DNA of 64,000 bases from Candidatus Tisiphia endosymbiont of Melanophora roralis. Lineage in GTDB: Bacteria > Pseudomonadota > Alphaproteobacteria > Rickettsiales > Rickettsiaceae. The stretch covers positions 496,001 to 560,000 of the forward strand of contig NZ_OZ032161.1 in NCBI RefSeq assembly GCF_964026575.1. The letters are read 5' to 3'. Under the pieces are notes generated by a model. It was not told the DNA's origin. It made no database searches and saw nothing but the letters and a program-made list of their open reading frames with translations. Below, one piece after another: positions 38,725 to 48,837 of the stretch. Numbering within the stretch: position 1 is the stretch's first letter; each line of letters begins with the position of its first letter. The translations under genes were made by a program, and so were the position numbers.

Positions 38725-39027
38725 TTATCCTTCAGAGCCTTCGCTGTTGTCTCCTAATATTGGTCGAACATCCTGCTCGGCGAGCTGTACGGTAGTATTT
38801 GCATCAAACGTAATTACGGAAGACTGTAAGGTGTTATCAGTAGCATTAGATACAGGAAACTGTAAGGCATTACTAGGGGTAGTAAGCTGTACAGTATTAT
38901 TAGGGGGAGTAAACTGTAAGGCATTACCAAGGGTAGTAGGCTGTGCAGTAAAGGCTGAGTCACGTTTTAAGTCAGCTTTGCAATTAATGTCTTTAACGAG
39001 AGGTCTGTTCTCGTGGGAATTCATCAT
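38725..39027 (-). CDS. Small repetitive protein, unknown function
   Basis: 100 residues from the ATG at 39025-39027, preceded by AAAGGA ten bases upstream. The middle repeats the pattern NALQF/NTVQL (LGNALQFTPPNNTVQLTTP, SNALQFPVSNATDNTLQSS, NTTVQLAEQD), which the DNA shows as 20-40 base direct repeats. The alternating hydrophobic residues suggest beta strands. There is no signal peptide. The plus strand is also open here (38720-39100) but lacks such order and a Shine-Dalgarno site. Confidence 0.55.
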   Translation of the reverse strand: MMNSHENRPLVKDINCKADLKRDSAFTAQPTTLGNALQFTPPNNTVQLTTPSNALQFPVSNATDNTLQSSVITFDANTTVQLAEQDVRPILGDNSEGSEG

Positions 39028-39134
39028 ATATAATTGTCCTTTATTAATTTTTAAGAAGCACATTATACACATTATACAAATAATATCAACTGTTAATTAG
39101 GAAATGAATTAATAAATTCTTTATTAGACTTTCT

Positions 39135-39360
39135 GCATCTTCGGTGTTACCCCACAACTGTTGAAAGTTTACAAATACCTATACCACAGTGTCTATTAGC
39201 AAGCGTAAGCGAAGCAATAAAAGTAACCAAAAATGGATTGCTTCGTCGGCTTATGCCTCCTCGCAATGACCTTGGTTATTTTTCTACAACTTTTAAACTG
39301 CCATAATGAGTTCTAAAACCGCTTCCTCTTCTAACTTTCGACAGTTGTGGTGACATCACC
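39135..39360. repeat. Family G nested palindromes (copy G4)
   Basis: The outer arms CCACAACTGTTGAAAGTT and CTTTCGACAGTTGTGG enclose GTCTATTAGCAAGCG and CTCGCAATGACC segments and TCTACAACTTTTAAACTGCC, which is like the outer arm of G1. The gap 39028-39556 holds no gene apart from this and a small hairpin near 39434-39455 (AAATCCGTTTGAAACGGATTT), which may terminate the helicase transcript. Confidence 0.7.
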
Positions 39361-39556
39361 CCTAATGGCGATGATTACTTGAGCCTACTATTAATTTATT
39401 ACATAGATACTTGAGGTTATTATAAATTAATATAAATCCGTTTGAAACGGATTTTGCACAAAGTTCATTATACAACATTTAAATCTAAAAATCTAAAGTC
39501 AAACGTTAAAAACAACTATCAATTAGCAACAAGTTGGAACTGATGGGCTGAACACA

Positions 39557-42541
39557 TCAATCTATTCTACAGTCTAGTTCTCTGAATACTCCTGTTTCTT
39601 TCCATAAGCTCTTATTTCCTATAACATAGATAACTTCTTTAGCACGTGTAACTGCTACATTTAAGATATTAGGAGATTTACCTGCCCATATCCGAGTTTT
39701 ATTTTGGTTTGGTGCTTGAGCCCCTAATACTAGAATTACTGCTTCAGCTTCTCGTCCTTGTACAGTGTGTATTGTTCCAATTCGTTCATTAAGCCAAAGA
39801 TTCGTATCCGTAGTTATCCAAGACTCTAAAATATGATGATCTTTTATAATTTTGCGTAAATTACCTGCAACAAGTTTAAAAGGGCTTACAATATATAGGT
39901 TTGGGAATATTGAAGCACTCTTTAATTTATATAATAGTTCAACTACCTTTTTTCCTTCTTCTAGACACCATGTATCTAGTGCTTGACCTTGAACATCAAA
40001 CCACATAGAAGGACCAAGACAGTTACGTATTGGAGAATTGTTGGGACTCTTTGCTTGTACCATTGAATTCCCGTAGGCAATTGCATTGGAAATACTGAAC
40101 ATAGGATCTGCGCAACGCCTATGAACCAATAAAGGTACACCGACTAAACGACTTCCGTCTTTGGTATTAAATTCCGAAAAATATGAAGTTACAGTATCTG
40201 ATAGGGTTTGAACTGATGCTTTTGGTGCATTAAAACGATTTGGGTCTACCAAAAATTGTTCACAGATACTTTTTGTTAAATTGTTAGGCAACGTAACCAC
40301 TGGTTCTATCTGTAAAGGATCACCTGTAACTATAGCACGTTTTGTTCTCATTATAGCTCCTACAGCAGCTTGCGGCAAAGCCTGTCCAGCTTCGTCAATA
40401 AGAAGCCATCCAAGAGAATTTGTAGGGAGATCCTTTAACATTCTTCCTACAGATGCAAAAGTTGTTGATACACTAGGTACTACAAGGAAAAAAGATGACC
40501 ATAAATCTGGCAAAAGTTCCACGGTTTTTTTATCTATTTCACTATAAGAACCACCAAAATTTCTCATCAGAACTCCAAGATTGTGACGTAAAGGTTTTGC
40601 TGCTGCGTCTATAAAAGCTTTATGCAGCTTTATAGCAGAAATAAATACCTCATCGCGTAAGGATTGTGTTTGCGTGTCACACCATGGGGAAACTATATGT
40701 CTTTCTTCATGGGATTTTGAAAATAAATTATTATCAATAAAATGAGATCCAAGTTTGTTAGAAAATCTAGGTACAATTCTTTTTACATAATCAAAATGAA
40801 CAAGCTTTTGGCTTTCTTTATGGGCGATCCTTTGCCCTTCTTTTTGCCAAGCACGAAATGAAGGAGTATTTAGAATACGCCAAATAACATGTGGTTTTGA
40901 TTTATAATGTTCTAATAAAAGTTCTTCTAACGTTTGCTCCTGTTCTGATCCGCTTTCTAGATTTGCTAAATCTTGAACTAGATTTTTTATTTCCTGTAAT
41001 TCAGCAAGTCTAGTTCGGCTTGCTTGTAATACATGTTTAAAATCTGTACTAGCTTGTCTCCAACGTCTTAAAGCATCACTGTGATTATGTGGGGGATCAC
41101 TTTCTTCAATAATTCTCGGTTTTCTACGTTCAAGGATTTTGCCGGTTTTTGGATCTGTAATTTCAAATATCTGTGGTATTCCGCTTGCTTCTGCTAAATA
41201 TGTTAAAAGCCCAAGATCATTATTCCACCAAAAATTTTTACTAAAATTATTACAATTAGCAATATTTCCAAGTACTGCTGAAATCAAACCCCAACTTTTG
41301 CATCCAAATACTAAATCAGATAGAACTGTAAAATAACGCAAATCATTCGCATCGTTTGCAATAGCTTTTAAACTAGGTAATTCAGCACTAATATTTTCAA
41401 CAGCCTTATTGTTAGAGGATGCAATTAATATTTCAAAACCTTTTAGACTCTTATCTAATTTATAAAGATTTAACCAACTCTGTCCCGCTTTTATTTTGTG
41501 TCCTGAATCGGTAAAAGCTTTTTCAGGATCAGCAAACTTCAGTAACGCTTCTGCTCGCTCTGTAACTAATTTTGCAACAATATCACGTAATAAAGTTGTT
41601 TTTCCTGTTCCTGGTGGTCCATTAATTGCAAGAATTCCACTGTCTTTTAGTTCAGTCATGGATAAATTAACTACAGCTTGTTGAAGTAATACTAAAGGAT
41701 GTCGTCCTAATCCAGGCCATCTTGCTGTAGGAATGTTTTTGGGAGAGAGAATATTTTGTAAAACAGAAGGATCTAGGATATTAGAACGCTTTAATGGGAT
41801 ATTCACACCTAAATACTGCAAGAGGTTTGTTTGAACATTTGGCTTTTGAATTAAATTACTAGCTTTAATTAGATCATTTAGGTAAAAGCTGTTAAGTAGT
41901 AAAGTTTTAGTAGGGGTATCTTTTTTACTTGATTCATAAGTTTTGATAGCAAATTGTTTATTTACTAGTATTTCTGCTGGTATCTCAAAAGTATTAGTAA
42001 GGTAATTAAGAGCCTCATCTATTACTATTTTATTCAAGGGAAGCTTTTGACCATTTTTATCTCTTTTACACAAGATTGCTTCTAGAGCTATTTCAGTATC
42101 TTTTTCAGTTGATGACCATTTACCTAAGTTTTTAAGATTTCCTTTTAAAGCTTGAAGAGCACCCCATGCAAAACTTGAAATATTAACAGAATTATCGTTT
42201 TTAATAAGATGACCATGTTGATCTACAATAATTACACCCATAATGGCTTCCCCTGATACATATTTTGCTTCTACATTTGTGTCACCATACTTTTTAGTTA
42301 GAGCGGAAAATACATTCTTAAGATTAATTGAACCTATTATTATTTGATAGAATAATTGGAGATAATGAGGCAATTGTTCGCCGCCATTCTCCCAAGGTAG
42401 TCTATTATCTAATAAAACAACTAATTCTTTATTTCCTCCTACTAGGTCTTCTGGTTTATTAAATGATTGAGGTGTTAATATTTCCAAGACAGTCCAAGCT
42501 GATAAAACGTCACATGCTTCTTGCGTAGTTAATTTTTTCAT
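39557..42541 (-). CDS. SF1 helicase / AAA ATPase of the Upf1-like type
   Basis: 994 residues. Walker A GPPGTGKTT at 308-316, motif II LIDEAGQALPQAAVGAI, motif III GDPLQIEPVVTLP, and the C-terminal motifs IGTIHTVQGREAEAVIL (V) and LNVAVTRAKEVIYVIGN (VI) form a complete superfamily 1B helicase. A large insertion of about 350 residues separates motifs I and II. The N-terminal 270 residues are unassigned. It lies 12 bases downstream of a small gene and close to restriction genes, a context common for anti-phage helicases, but its biological role is unknown. Confidence 0.82.
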   Translation of the reverse strand: MKKLTTQEACDVLSAWTVLEILTPQSFNKPEDLVGGNKELVVLLDNRLPWENGGEQLPHYLQLFYQIIIGSINLKNVFSALTKKYGDTNVEAKYVSGEAIMGVIIVDQHGHLIKNDNSVNISSFAWGALQALKGNLKNLGKWSSTEKDTEIALEAILCKRDKNGQKLPLNKIVIDEALNYLTNTFEIPAEILVNKQFAIKTYESSKKDTPTKTLLLNSFYLNDLIKASNLIQKPNVQTNLLQYLGVNIPLKRSNILDPSVLQNILSPKNIPTARWPGLGRHPLVLLQQAVVNLSMTELKDSGILAINGPPGTGKTTLLRDIVAKLVTERAEALLKFADPEKAFTDSGHKIKAGQSWLNLYKLDKSLKGFEILIASSNNKAVENISAELPSLKAIANDANDLRYFTVLSDLVFGCKSWGLISAVLGNIANCNNFSKNFWWNNDLGLLTYLAEASGIPQIFEITDPKTGKILERRKPRIIEESDPPHNHSDALRRWRQASTDFKHVLQASRTRLAELQEIKNLVQDLANLESGSEQEQTLEELLLEHYKSKPHVIWRILNTPSFRAWQKEGQRIAHKESQKLVHFDYVKRIVPRFSNKLGSHFIDNNLFSKSHEERHIVSPWCDTQTQSLRDEVFISAIKLHKAFIDAAAKPLRHNLGVLMRNFGGSYSEIDKKTVELLPDLWSSFFLVVPSVSTTFASVGRMLKDLPTNSLGWLLIDEAGQALPQAAVGAIMRTKRAIVTGDPLQIEPVVTLPNNLTKSICEQFLVDPNRFNAPKASVQTLSDTVTSYFSEFNTKDGSRLVGVPLLVHRRCADPMFSISNAIAYGNSMVQAKSPNNSPIRNCLGPSMWFDVQGQALDTWCLEEGKKVVELLYKLKSASIFPNLYIVSPFKLVAGNLRKIIKDHHILESWITTDTNLWLNERIGTIHTVQGREAEAVILVLGAQAPNQNKTRIWAGKSPNILNVAVTRAKEVIYVIGNKSLWKETGVFRELDCRID

Positions 42542-42553
42542 TTTATTAGCAAT

Positions 42554-43000
42554 TTAATGTTCTAAGAAGCTTGTTGAGTTGTTTTTATGAAATCGTTCTT
42601 TCATCCACATTTTAAATGCAGATTCTTGAGCATGTATTTTAGAGGTATATCCTTGGTAGTGGATACCAAATCTTGCTATATTCCATCCTGGTGACCATGG
42701 ATAAACGGTAGCTTCTAGTATTGGGTTATAGTAATTTCCATTTCTACTAAGATACCACCTATTGCGTACGGAAAATATATGCCAAACATATAGTCGTCGT
42801 ATAAAATATTTGACTACTTGCCACACTTCAAATATGAAAAATAAGATATACTGGAAAGCAGCATTTACAATTTCTTGAACTTTTTCACTCATCTCTCTAA
42901 TCGCTTTCCAAGTTTCTGTATTAAACTTCTTACATAACTTTATTACACAGTCTATTCTTAGTGTATTACTAAAACCTGAGATCACTAAGTTATTTTTCAA
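42554..43000 (-). CDS. Small protein paired with the SF1 helicase, unknown function
   Basis: 148 residues. A hydrophobic stretch (AAFQYILFFIFEVWQVVKYFI) lies near residues 50-70. The C-terminal part is Trp- and aromatic-rich (NRWYLSRNGNYYNP, YPWSPGWNIARFGIHYQG) and looks like a small beta domain that binds a partner. It precedes the helicase gene by 12 bases, which suggests a two-gene operon. I do not recognise the family. Confidence 0.6.
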   Translation of the reverse strand: MKNNLVISGFSNTLRIDCVIKLCKKFNTETWKAIREMSEKVQEIVNAAFQYILFFIFEVWQVVKYFIRRLYVWHIFSVRNRWYLSRNGNYYNPILEATVYPWSPGWNIARFGIHYQGYTSKIHAQESAFKMWMKERFHKNNSTSFLEH

Positions 43001-43076
43001 GTTTTTGGGAGGAATATTAGTAGAAAACGTTAAGGAGAGCTTTTTTTGTTACAAAATAGTCTCAATTACAAATTGC

Positions 43077-43598
43077 TTAATAATTGGTAGTAAATTGATC
43101 CTTTATAAGGGAAAAAAACTTTGGTTGTTTTTGTTCCTCGTATTCCTTTAAGAAATCATACATACCGATTGGCAGAAAATTTTTATGTGCTAGGTTGCTA
43201 AATTTCTCCCAATGGAAAGTTAAATGTTGTTCCTTTGATATTACTTCTTTATTTTTAGATAGGCTATGTGAATGTACTTTAAATACAAAAGACTGTTCAT
43301 GAAATGGTTTCCCATTATTATCCCAAAGATTTTCTACCACTCCTATAAAATCATTAATTATAGGATCAATTGTGCCAATCTCTTCTGCTATTTCCCGTAG
43401 TAATGCTTGATAAACCGTTTCCTGATATCTAACATGTCCTCCTGGGAGAAAGAGATGGCTACCACTATTTGCTACTAATACATAATCTCCCTCTCTTATA
43501 TAAGCTCTAACTATAACATAAATTTTACCTGCACTAAGCATTATACTACAATATTTACTATTTTTGAGGGTATTATGATAATCTTTCCTTTTTGCCAA
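43077..43598 (-). CDS. NUDIX hydrolase
   Basis: 173 residues from a TTG at 43598 that has AGGAG four bases upstream; an ATG at residue 20 (43541) would give 154 residues and starts just after the leuS-like tail. The NUDIX box GHVRYQETVYQALLREIAEEIG (split here for length: G54, E60, R68-E69, E72-E73, G75) is complete. NUDIX enzymes cleave nucleoside diphosphate compounds; the substrate is unknown. The first 19 codons read, in another frame, the copied 3' end of leuS, so the N-terminus arose from a junction. Confidence 0.85.
   Translation of the reverse strand: MAKRKDYHNTLKNSKYCSIMLSAGKIYVIVRAYIREGDYVLVANSGSHLFLPGGHVRYQETVYQALLREIAEEIGTIDPIINDFIGVVENLWDNNGKPFHEQSFVFKVHSHSLSKNKEVISKEQHLTFHWEKFSNLAHKNFLPIGMYDFLKEYEEQKQPKFFSLIKDQFTTNY
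43545..43582. repeat. Copy of the leuS 3' end (left direct repeat of the R-M pair)
   Basis: 38 bases identical to 45560-45597 except for one base. Read on the minus strand in the leuS frame, it encodes [13 protein letters not shown] and a stop codon, exactly the LeuS C-terminus. The similarity fades on either side. Together with the genuine leuS end it brackets the endonuclease and methyltransferase genes. Confidence 0.9.
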
Positions 43599-43623
43599 AG
43601 TTCTCCTGTAATATAATTATAAA

Positions 43624-44520
43624 TCAAAGGTTTGCTGGTAAACCTATAGCAGTTATATCAAATTTAAGAGATGGAGTTACTTTGCTTTCTGCATTGTGGA
43701 TTCTAAAGTTGATGCTATAACCACGGTTAAATATGATGGTTTTTGAATATTGACCACCATTCTTATTGTTTATTGCATTAATACATGTTGGGTGCTTTGT
43801 ACGTTTGATAGATAAGGTATTATTTAAATTAAACCCTTGTACAATAACCCGTTTTTTTCCTTCTCTAATGATTTTGTAAAAATCAAAACGTCCAACGATA
43901 AAAGATATAATTGTCTTGCAAAGTTCAATCTCTTTTATCTCGCTGATGGCACACACTCTACTTATTTCATTGCTCCACGCATCCAATATCGGCCAATAAA
44001 AGCGAGATGGTTTATCAATAACATCCCTCCATAATGCAGTTCCATTAGAATCGTTTTTAATTTTAGTTAACTCATCAAAGATTGTTGTGACAATGAGCCA
44101 ATATTCATCACTACAGCCAAAGTCATCAATACTCCATTCTTTAATAAAGTTAGCTGTTCTTGATAACCTTGGATGTTTTAAGGCTTTGTGATTATTTTTA
44201 CAAGATATGCCGAATGTTTTGCCATTTATTGTTATCAACACATCTCGTACATCACCCTGCTTACCTGCAGTATCACTGTTAAATGAAATTAATCCATTGT
44301 TACCGGATTCAAAGAAGACCTTTTCTTTCAACATAATATGTTCGATGGCTATAGTAGCTGCATTCAGGAAATCAGATTTGTCCCTATTTGCTATTTCATA
44401 AAATGCTTTCTTATTAATTTCTGAATAGGCATTTTCTTCAATTGACATATTTGTTTGTAATTTAAGTGCTAAGCCTACCGCCCACTCAAAAGCTCTGCCA
44501 TTATTTGTTTGCGTAGCCAT
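43624..44520 (-). CDS. HaeIII-family type II restriction endonuclease
   Basis: 298 residues, close to the 318 of HaeIII. The stretch GKQGDVRDVLITINGKTFGI-SCKNNHKALKHPRLS (about 87-120) carries the predicted PD-(D/E)XK active site: Asp90/Asp93 and Lys108. It is placed directly after the methyltransferase gene with no spacer (stop and start codons abut). HaeIII cuts GGCC between G and C; the same specificity is likely given the partner enzyme. Confidence 0.87.
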   Translation of the reverse strand: MATQTNNGRAFEWAVGLALKLQTNMSIEENAYSEINKKAFYEIANRDKSDFLNAATIAIEHIMLKEKVFFESGNNGLISFNSDTAGKQGDVRDVLITINGKTFGISCKNNHKALKHPRLSRTANFIKEWSIDDFGCSDEYWLIVTTIFDELTKIKNDSNGTALWRDVIDKPSRFYWPILDAWSNEISRVCAISEIKEIELCKTIISFIVGRFDFYKIIREGKKRVIVQGFNLNNTLSIKRTKHPTCINAINNKNGGQYSKTIIFNRGYSINFRIHNAESKVTPSLKFDITAIGLPANL

Positions 44521-45549
44521 TTATACCCCCAAGTCTTTTCTAATTGATTTGGCTACCCAGTACGCCAAATTTACTGGTACAGCATTACCAATCATTTTAT
44601 AGCCGTTTCTGATATTGGTATAAATGAACTCATAATCATCTGGAAACGTCTGAATTCGTGCACATTCTCGGACTGTTAATCTTCGATATTTGTTTTCATG
44701 ACCAGGAGCGAATTTTCTTAACTCTTGTCCATCAACTTTTATCATTTTAGGAGCTTGTGGATGAAATGGAATATGTCTATCTGTTGCCAAAATAGTAAAT
44801 GATTGTTCATCCCAACCTCGCACTCGATTTCTCGACATAAAAATGGGGGAATAGCCTGAATCAATTAGCTCATGATTTTTAACTTTTCTAGTTGTTCCAA
44901 CTTTTAGATTAGCTAGGTCACCTATCACTTGTTTTAAAGTGATTTTGGTTCTCAAAGGTTTAGGAAATTCAAATTTTTTGTTCAAAGATTTGTGATAACC
45001 AATTATAAAAACTCGCTCGCGATCTTGGGCTACACCGTAGTCACTTGCTTTTAACAACTTCCAACTAACCTCATAGTCTTCTTTTTTGAACATATCTATG
45101 ATATTCATAAAGGATTCAATATTTCTTGAATGGATTATTCCATGAACATTTTCTGCAACACAAAACTTTGGCTGTACATGCCTAATAACCCTGATATATT
45201 CGTGGAATAATTGACCTCTTAAGTCATCAAGTCCACGCCTAGCACCAGCTTCTGACCATGATTGACATGGCGGTCCACCAATAACACCTGTTGCACCAAG
45301 TGGAATATCTTCATTTGGAATATCCAAAATAGAACGTCCATCAAACTTTGATTCAGGAAAGTAGTTTTGATAAGAAGGGGCAATTGTTTTATCATACTCG
45401 TTTGCCCAAATTGTCTTGAATCCAGCTTGTTCAAAACCAATATCCATACCACCTGCACCGGCAAATAATGAAATAAGAGTAATGTTTGAGGCAGATTCTT
45501 TTTGTTTTGCTGTTTTAACTGTAGCATTTTTATTGACATTGTCTTCCAT
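44521..45549 (-). CDS. DNA (cytosine-5-)-methyltransferase, HaeIII-like
   Basis: 342 residues. The motifs are in order: SLFAGAGGMDIGFEQAGF (I), GGPPCQSWSEAG with catalytic Cys95 (IV), FCVAENVHGI (VI), RERVFIIGYH (VIII), RECARIQTFPDDYEF (IX) and YKMIGNAVPVNLAY (X). The recognition region IFMSRNRVRGWDEQSFT and FHPQAPKMIKV is very close to M.HaeIII, which predicts methylation of GGCC. It protects the host from the adjacent endonuclease. Its start is six bases after the leuS stop. Confidence 0.93.
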   Translation of the reverse strand: MEDNVNKNATVKTAKQKESASNITLISLFAGAGGMDIGFEQAGFKTIWANEYDKTIAPSYQNYFPESKFDGRSILDIPNEDIPLGATGVIGGPPCQSWSEAGARRGLDDLRGQLFHEYIRVIRHVQPKFCVAENVHGIIHSRNIESFMNIIDMFKKEDYEVSWKLLKASDYGVAQDRERVFIIGYHKSLNKKFEFPKPLRTKITLKQVIGDLANLKVGTTRKVKNHELIDSGYSPIFMSRNRVRGWDEQSFTILATDRHIPFHPQAPKMIKVDGQELRKFAPGHENKYRRLTVRECARIQTFPDDYEFIYTNIRNGYKMIGNAVPVNLAYWVAKSIRKDLGV

Positions 45550-45555
45550 CCTTAT

Positions 45556-48066
45556 TCACACCACAATATTTACTATTTTTGAGGGTATTATGATAATTCT
45601 TTTGGGTTCTTTGCCACTTAGGTATTTTTGCACCTCGGGTAATTGCATTACTGTGTTCTGAATTTCAATATTGCTAGCCACAACAGCAAATTCATGCGTA
45701 GCTCTCAGCCTACCATTAACTTGGATGGCCACAGTATAAGATTCTAGTTCTAAGAATGATTCGTTGAAAGAAGGCCAAGGGGTTTGATATAATCTTTGCT
45801 TTTTACCTAATTTTTGCCAAATTTCCTCTGTAATATGTGGAATAAATGGGTTAAGTAATATAATCAAGATGCTGAAACCCTCTTTAATGCTATCAATATC
45901 ACCTTCCTTGCCCTTAGATATTTCATCTGACAACGCATTAAATAGTTCCCGCATCCTTGCTATGGCTTTATTTAGCTTAAATTCCCTTATCTCATTGGTA
46001 ACATGCTTAATAGTGTGATGAGTAAGCTTTGTTAGTTTATTTCTAGGAGTCTCTGTTATTTCACTATTAATTAGTATCTCAGCCATATTTTCTAACTTAC
46101 TAATAAAACGGCTGCACCCTTCAAGACCATTTGCCGACCATTCACAATCTTTCTCCGGTGGGCTATCAGAGAGTACAAATAGCCGGATAGCATCTGCACC
46201 ATGGTTTGCTAATATTGATTCTAAATCCACGACATTCTTTTTGGATTTACTCATTTTTTCTATTCGTCCTTGAAATACTTCTTCCCCTGTATTTTTATGA
46301 ACCCACTTATTAGATTGTTTTGTTATCTCATTTGGGTACAACCAATTATTATTGGTATCTTTATAGGTAGCATGTAATACCATACCTTGAGTCAGCAAAC
46401 TAGTAAAGGGTTCACGAATACTAAGATAGCCTTGTTCGTTCATTACTTTAGTGAAAAACCTTGCATAAAGAAGATGCATTACTGCATGTTCAATTCCACC
46501 AATATACTGATCAACAGGTAACCAATAATCACAGGCTTGTTTGTCAGTCATATCTTTTGTATCTACATTACAATAGCGGGTGAAATACCAAGAAGACTCA
46601 AAAAATGTATCTAACGTGTCAGTTTCACGAATAGCTGGTTTCTGACATTTTGGGCAATTAGTATGTTTCCAAGTAGGGTGTGAATCAAGAGGATTGCCAT
46701 GCCCATCAAATGTAACATCGTTTGGTAGGATTATCGGCAATTGTTCTTTAGGTACTGGTGTGATTCCACAAGTTAAACAATAGATTATTGGAATAGGGCA
46801 GCCCCAAAATCTTTGCCTAGACACTCCCCAGTCTTTTAGTCGGTAGTTAATGGTACGTTTGCCTAAACCACGTTTCTCAAGTTCTTTTATAGATTTTTGC
46901 TTAGCATCTTGGACAGCAAGACCATTCAGAAAGTCTGAATTGATCATGATACCATCACCTGTATAAGGTTCTAAATATACGTTCACCTGAACATCCTCAT
47001 TAATTACTACCTGCTTTATTGGTAATGCCATTTGTTTGGCTAATTCATGATCTCTTTCATCATGTGCTGGGCATCCAAAGACCGCTCCAGTACCGTAATC
47101 CATTAGTACGAAATTTGTTATTATAACAGGGATAATAATGCTAGGATCAAATGGATGAATGGCCAAAAGGTTAGTACATACCCCTTCTTTTTCAGCTTTA
47201 TCTACTACAACATTACTGTCTAATTGCGAACATTTCTCAATGAAAGATATTATAGCGTCATTTTTATCTACTAATTGCTCAATTATTGGGTGGTTATAGG
47301 CTATCGCAACAAAGCTTGCTCCAAAGATAGTTTCTGGTCTAGTAGAAAACACTTCAATATTGGCATCATGATCCTGTATTTTAAAACTAAAATTTACTCC
47401 TTCCGATTTGCCTATCCATTTTTCCTGCATAGATTTAACAGAATCAGGCCAAGAGCCTAATTTTGCAATTTCATTTAACAATTCTTCAGCATAATTAGTG
47501 ATTTTTAAAAACCATTGTTTTAGTTGTCGTTTTTCGACTAAAGCACCCGAACGCCATCCACGACCATCTACTACTTGTTCGTTAGCTAAAACAGTGTTAT
47601 CTACAGGATCCCAATTGACTAAAGATTCTTTTTGATATACTAAACCTCTCTCATAAAGTTCTAAAAAAAATTTCTGTTCATGCTTATAATAATCCGGATC
47701 ACAAGTTGTTATTTCTCTCGACCAATCATATGAAAAACCAATTAATTTTAGCTGATCTCGCATAGTTGTGATATTTGAGTAAGTCCAGTCCTTAGGGTTA
47801 GAGTTATTATTGATGGCAGCATTCTCTGCTGGCAAGCCGAAAGCATCCCAACCCATAGGGTGTAATACGTTATAGCCCTGTGATTTCATAAAACGAGCTA
47901 TGCAATCTCCGATAGAATAGTTACGTAAATGTCCGACATGAATTTTCCCAGAAGGGTAGGGTAACATTTCAAGTACGTAATATTTAGGCTTGTCGCTATC
48001 GTTTGTTGCAGCAAAAGCTTTTTCTTCAAGCCAAATTTTTTGCCATTTCTTTTCAATATCTCTCAT
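45556..48066 (-). CDS. leuS: Leucyl-tRNA synthetase
   Basis: 836 residues, normal for bacterial LeuRS. The HIGH-type motif is in [14 protein letters not shown] near residue 40, [10 protein letters not shown] is near 608, and the CP1 editing domain spans about 220-420 (including [14 protein letters not shown]). It charges tRNA-Leu. Its last 38 bases are duplicated 2 kb away beyond the HaeIII-like R-M pair. Confidence 0.97.
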   Translation of the reverse strand: MRDIEKKWQKIWLEEKAFAATNDSDKPKYYVLEMLPYPSGKIHVGHLRNYSIGDCIARFMKSQGYNVLHPMGWDAFGLPAENAAINNNSNPKDWTYSNITTMRDQLKLIGFSYDWSREITTCDPDYYKHEQKFFLELYERGLVYQKESLVNWDPVDNTVLANEQVVDGRGWRSGALVEKRQLKQWFLKITNYAEELLNEIAKLGSWPDSVKSMQEKWIGKSEGVNFSFKIQDHDANIEVFSTRPETIFGASFVAIAYNHPIIEQLVDKNDAIISFIEKCSQLDSNVVVDKAEKEGVCTNLLAIHPFDPSIIIPVIITNFVLMDYGTGAVFGCPAHDERDHELAKQMALPIKQVVINEDVQVNVYLEPYTGDGIMINSDFLNGLAVQDAKQKSIKELEKRGLGKRTINYRLKDWGVSRQRFWGCPIPIIYCLTCGITPVPKEQLPIILPNDVTFDGHGNPLDSHPTWKHTNCPKCQKPAIRETDTLDTFFESSWYFTRYCNVDTKDMTDKQACDYWLPVDQYIGGIEHAVMHLLYARFFTKVMNEQGYLSIREPFTSLLTQGMVLHATYKDTNNNWLYPNEITKQSNKWVHKNTGEEVFQGRIEKMSKSKKNVVDLESILANHGADAIRLFVLSDSPPEKDCEWSANGLEGCSRFISKLENMAEILINSEITETPRNKLTKLTHHTIKHVTNEIREFKLNKAIARMRELFNALSDEISKGKEGDIDSIKEGFSILIILLNPFIPHITEEIWQKLGKKQRLYQTPWPSFNESFLELESYTVAIQVNGRLRATHEFAVVASNIEIQNTVMQLPEVQKYLSGKEPKRIIIIPSKIVNIVV
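45560..45597. repeat. Genuine leuS 3' end (right direct repeat of the R-M pair)
   Basis: This is the in-gene member of the 38-base direct repeat described at 43545-43582. The pair are in the same orientation about 2.0 kb apart. Confidence 0.9.
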
Positions 48067-48104
48067 AATTTGTATTGTAAACTATCCTTATTGTAGCAAG
48101 TATA

Positions 48105-48629
48105 TCATTCTTTTCTTTCAGCACTAATATATAATTCTCTAGATTTTCTTAAAATTTTATCTTCTATGCTATTAGCTAGGTCCGAAGTAGTATGATTGTC
48201 TAGCCAATTACCATTTTTAAGTGTTTGTTCAAATATTTTTACTTGGATTGCATCCGGGCTAATAACGTTATCTTTAATAAAAATATTTATTTTAAATCGA
48301 AAATTTGTTTGTCCTTTTGGACTATACCATTCAGTAATAATGACTCCACCGACTGAATCGGTTGAAGCAAGAGGTGCAAAACTTAAAGTTTCTATAGAAG
48401 CTTGCCATAAATATTTATTAACGTTACAGCATACAGTTTTGGTAGATTCATTTTTGATTCTACTTGGTCTAAACACCAAACCTTCTCCTCCAACTATCGA
48501 CCCCATTTCATCCATCTTTCTTTCTTGCACAGTTTTGGGATAGTCTCCATTCCTTGCAATTGTGGAATTTGGAAAAAGAAATAAAGCTAACATTATGCCA
48601 ATAATAGTTTTTTTTAAGTGTGTTTTCAT
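48105..48629 (-). CDS. DUF3576-family envelope protein
   Basis: 174 residues with an N-terminal signal sequence (IIGIMLALFLFPNSTIA) that lacks a lipobox Cys. The stretch NKYLWQASIETLSFAPLAS followed by DSVGGVIITEWYSPKGQ is the core of DUF3576 (PF12100), a family found beside leuS across alphaproteobacteria. It is probably periplasmic or outer-membrane attached; the function is unknown. It lies 38 bases upstream of leuS in the same direction. Confidence 0.85.
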   Translation of the reverse strand: MKTHLKKTIIGIMLALFLFPNSTIARNGDYPKTVQERKMDEMGSIVGGEGLVFRPSRIKNESTKTVCCNVNKYLWQASIETLSFAPLASTDSVGGVIITEWYSPKGQTNFRFKINIFIKDNVISPDAIQVKIFEQTLKNGNWLDNHTTSDLANSIEDKILRKSRELYISAERKE

Positions 48630-48837
48630 AAATGATTTTATTTTTTTACTATTTCAAGTAGTTTAGCTTTAGTGTACCATAAGAACCACGTGATGTAAAG
48701 GATAGCCCCGTTCTTTAATTAATAAAATAAATATAATATAGTTGTAAAAGAATAAAGGATACGATAATTTAAATCTCTATAAGAAAATGTGGAATATCCA
48801 TCTTCTAATAGAAGTTATTAAACATAAATGGTAAAAA

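Noticed and set aside
38720-39100. 126-residue frame on the plus strand
   Set aside because: Opposite strand has the Shine-Dalgarno site and the ordered NALQF repeats; this frame is Cys-rich without pattern.
39434-39455. Small hairpin near the helicase 3' end as a strong terminator
   Set aside because: Only seven or eight base pairs and a weak T run, so it is mentioned within the repeat entry rather than called as a feature.
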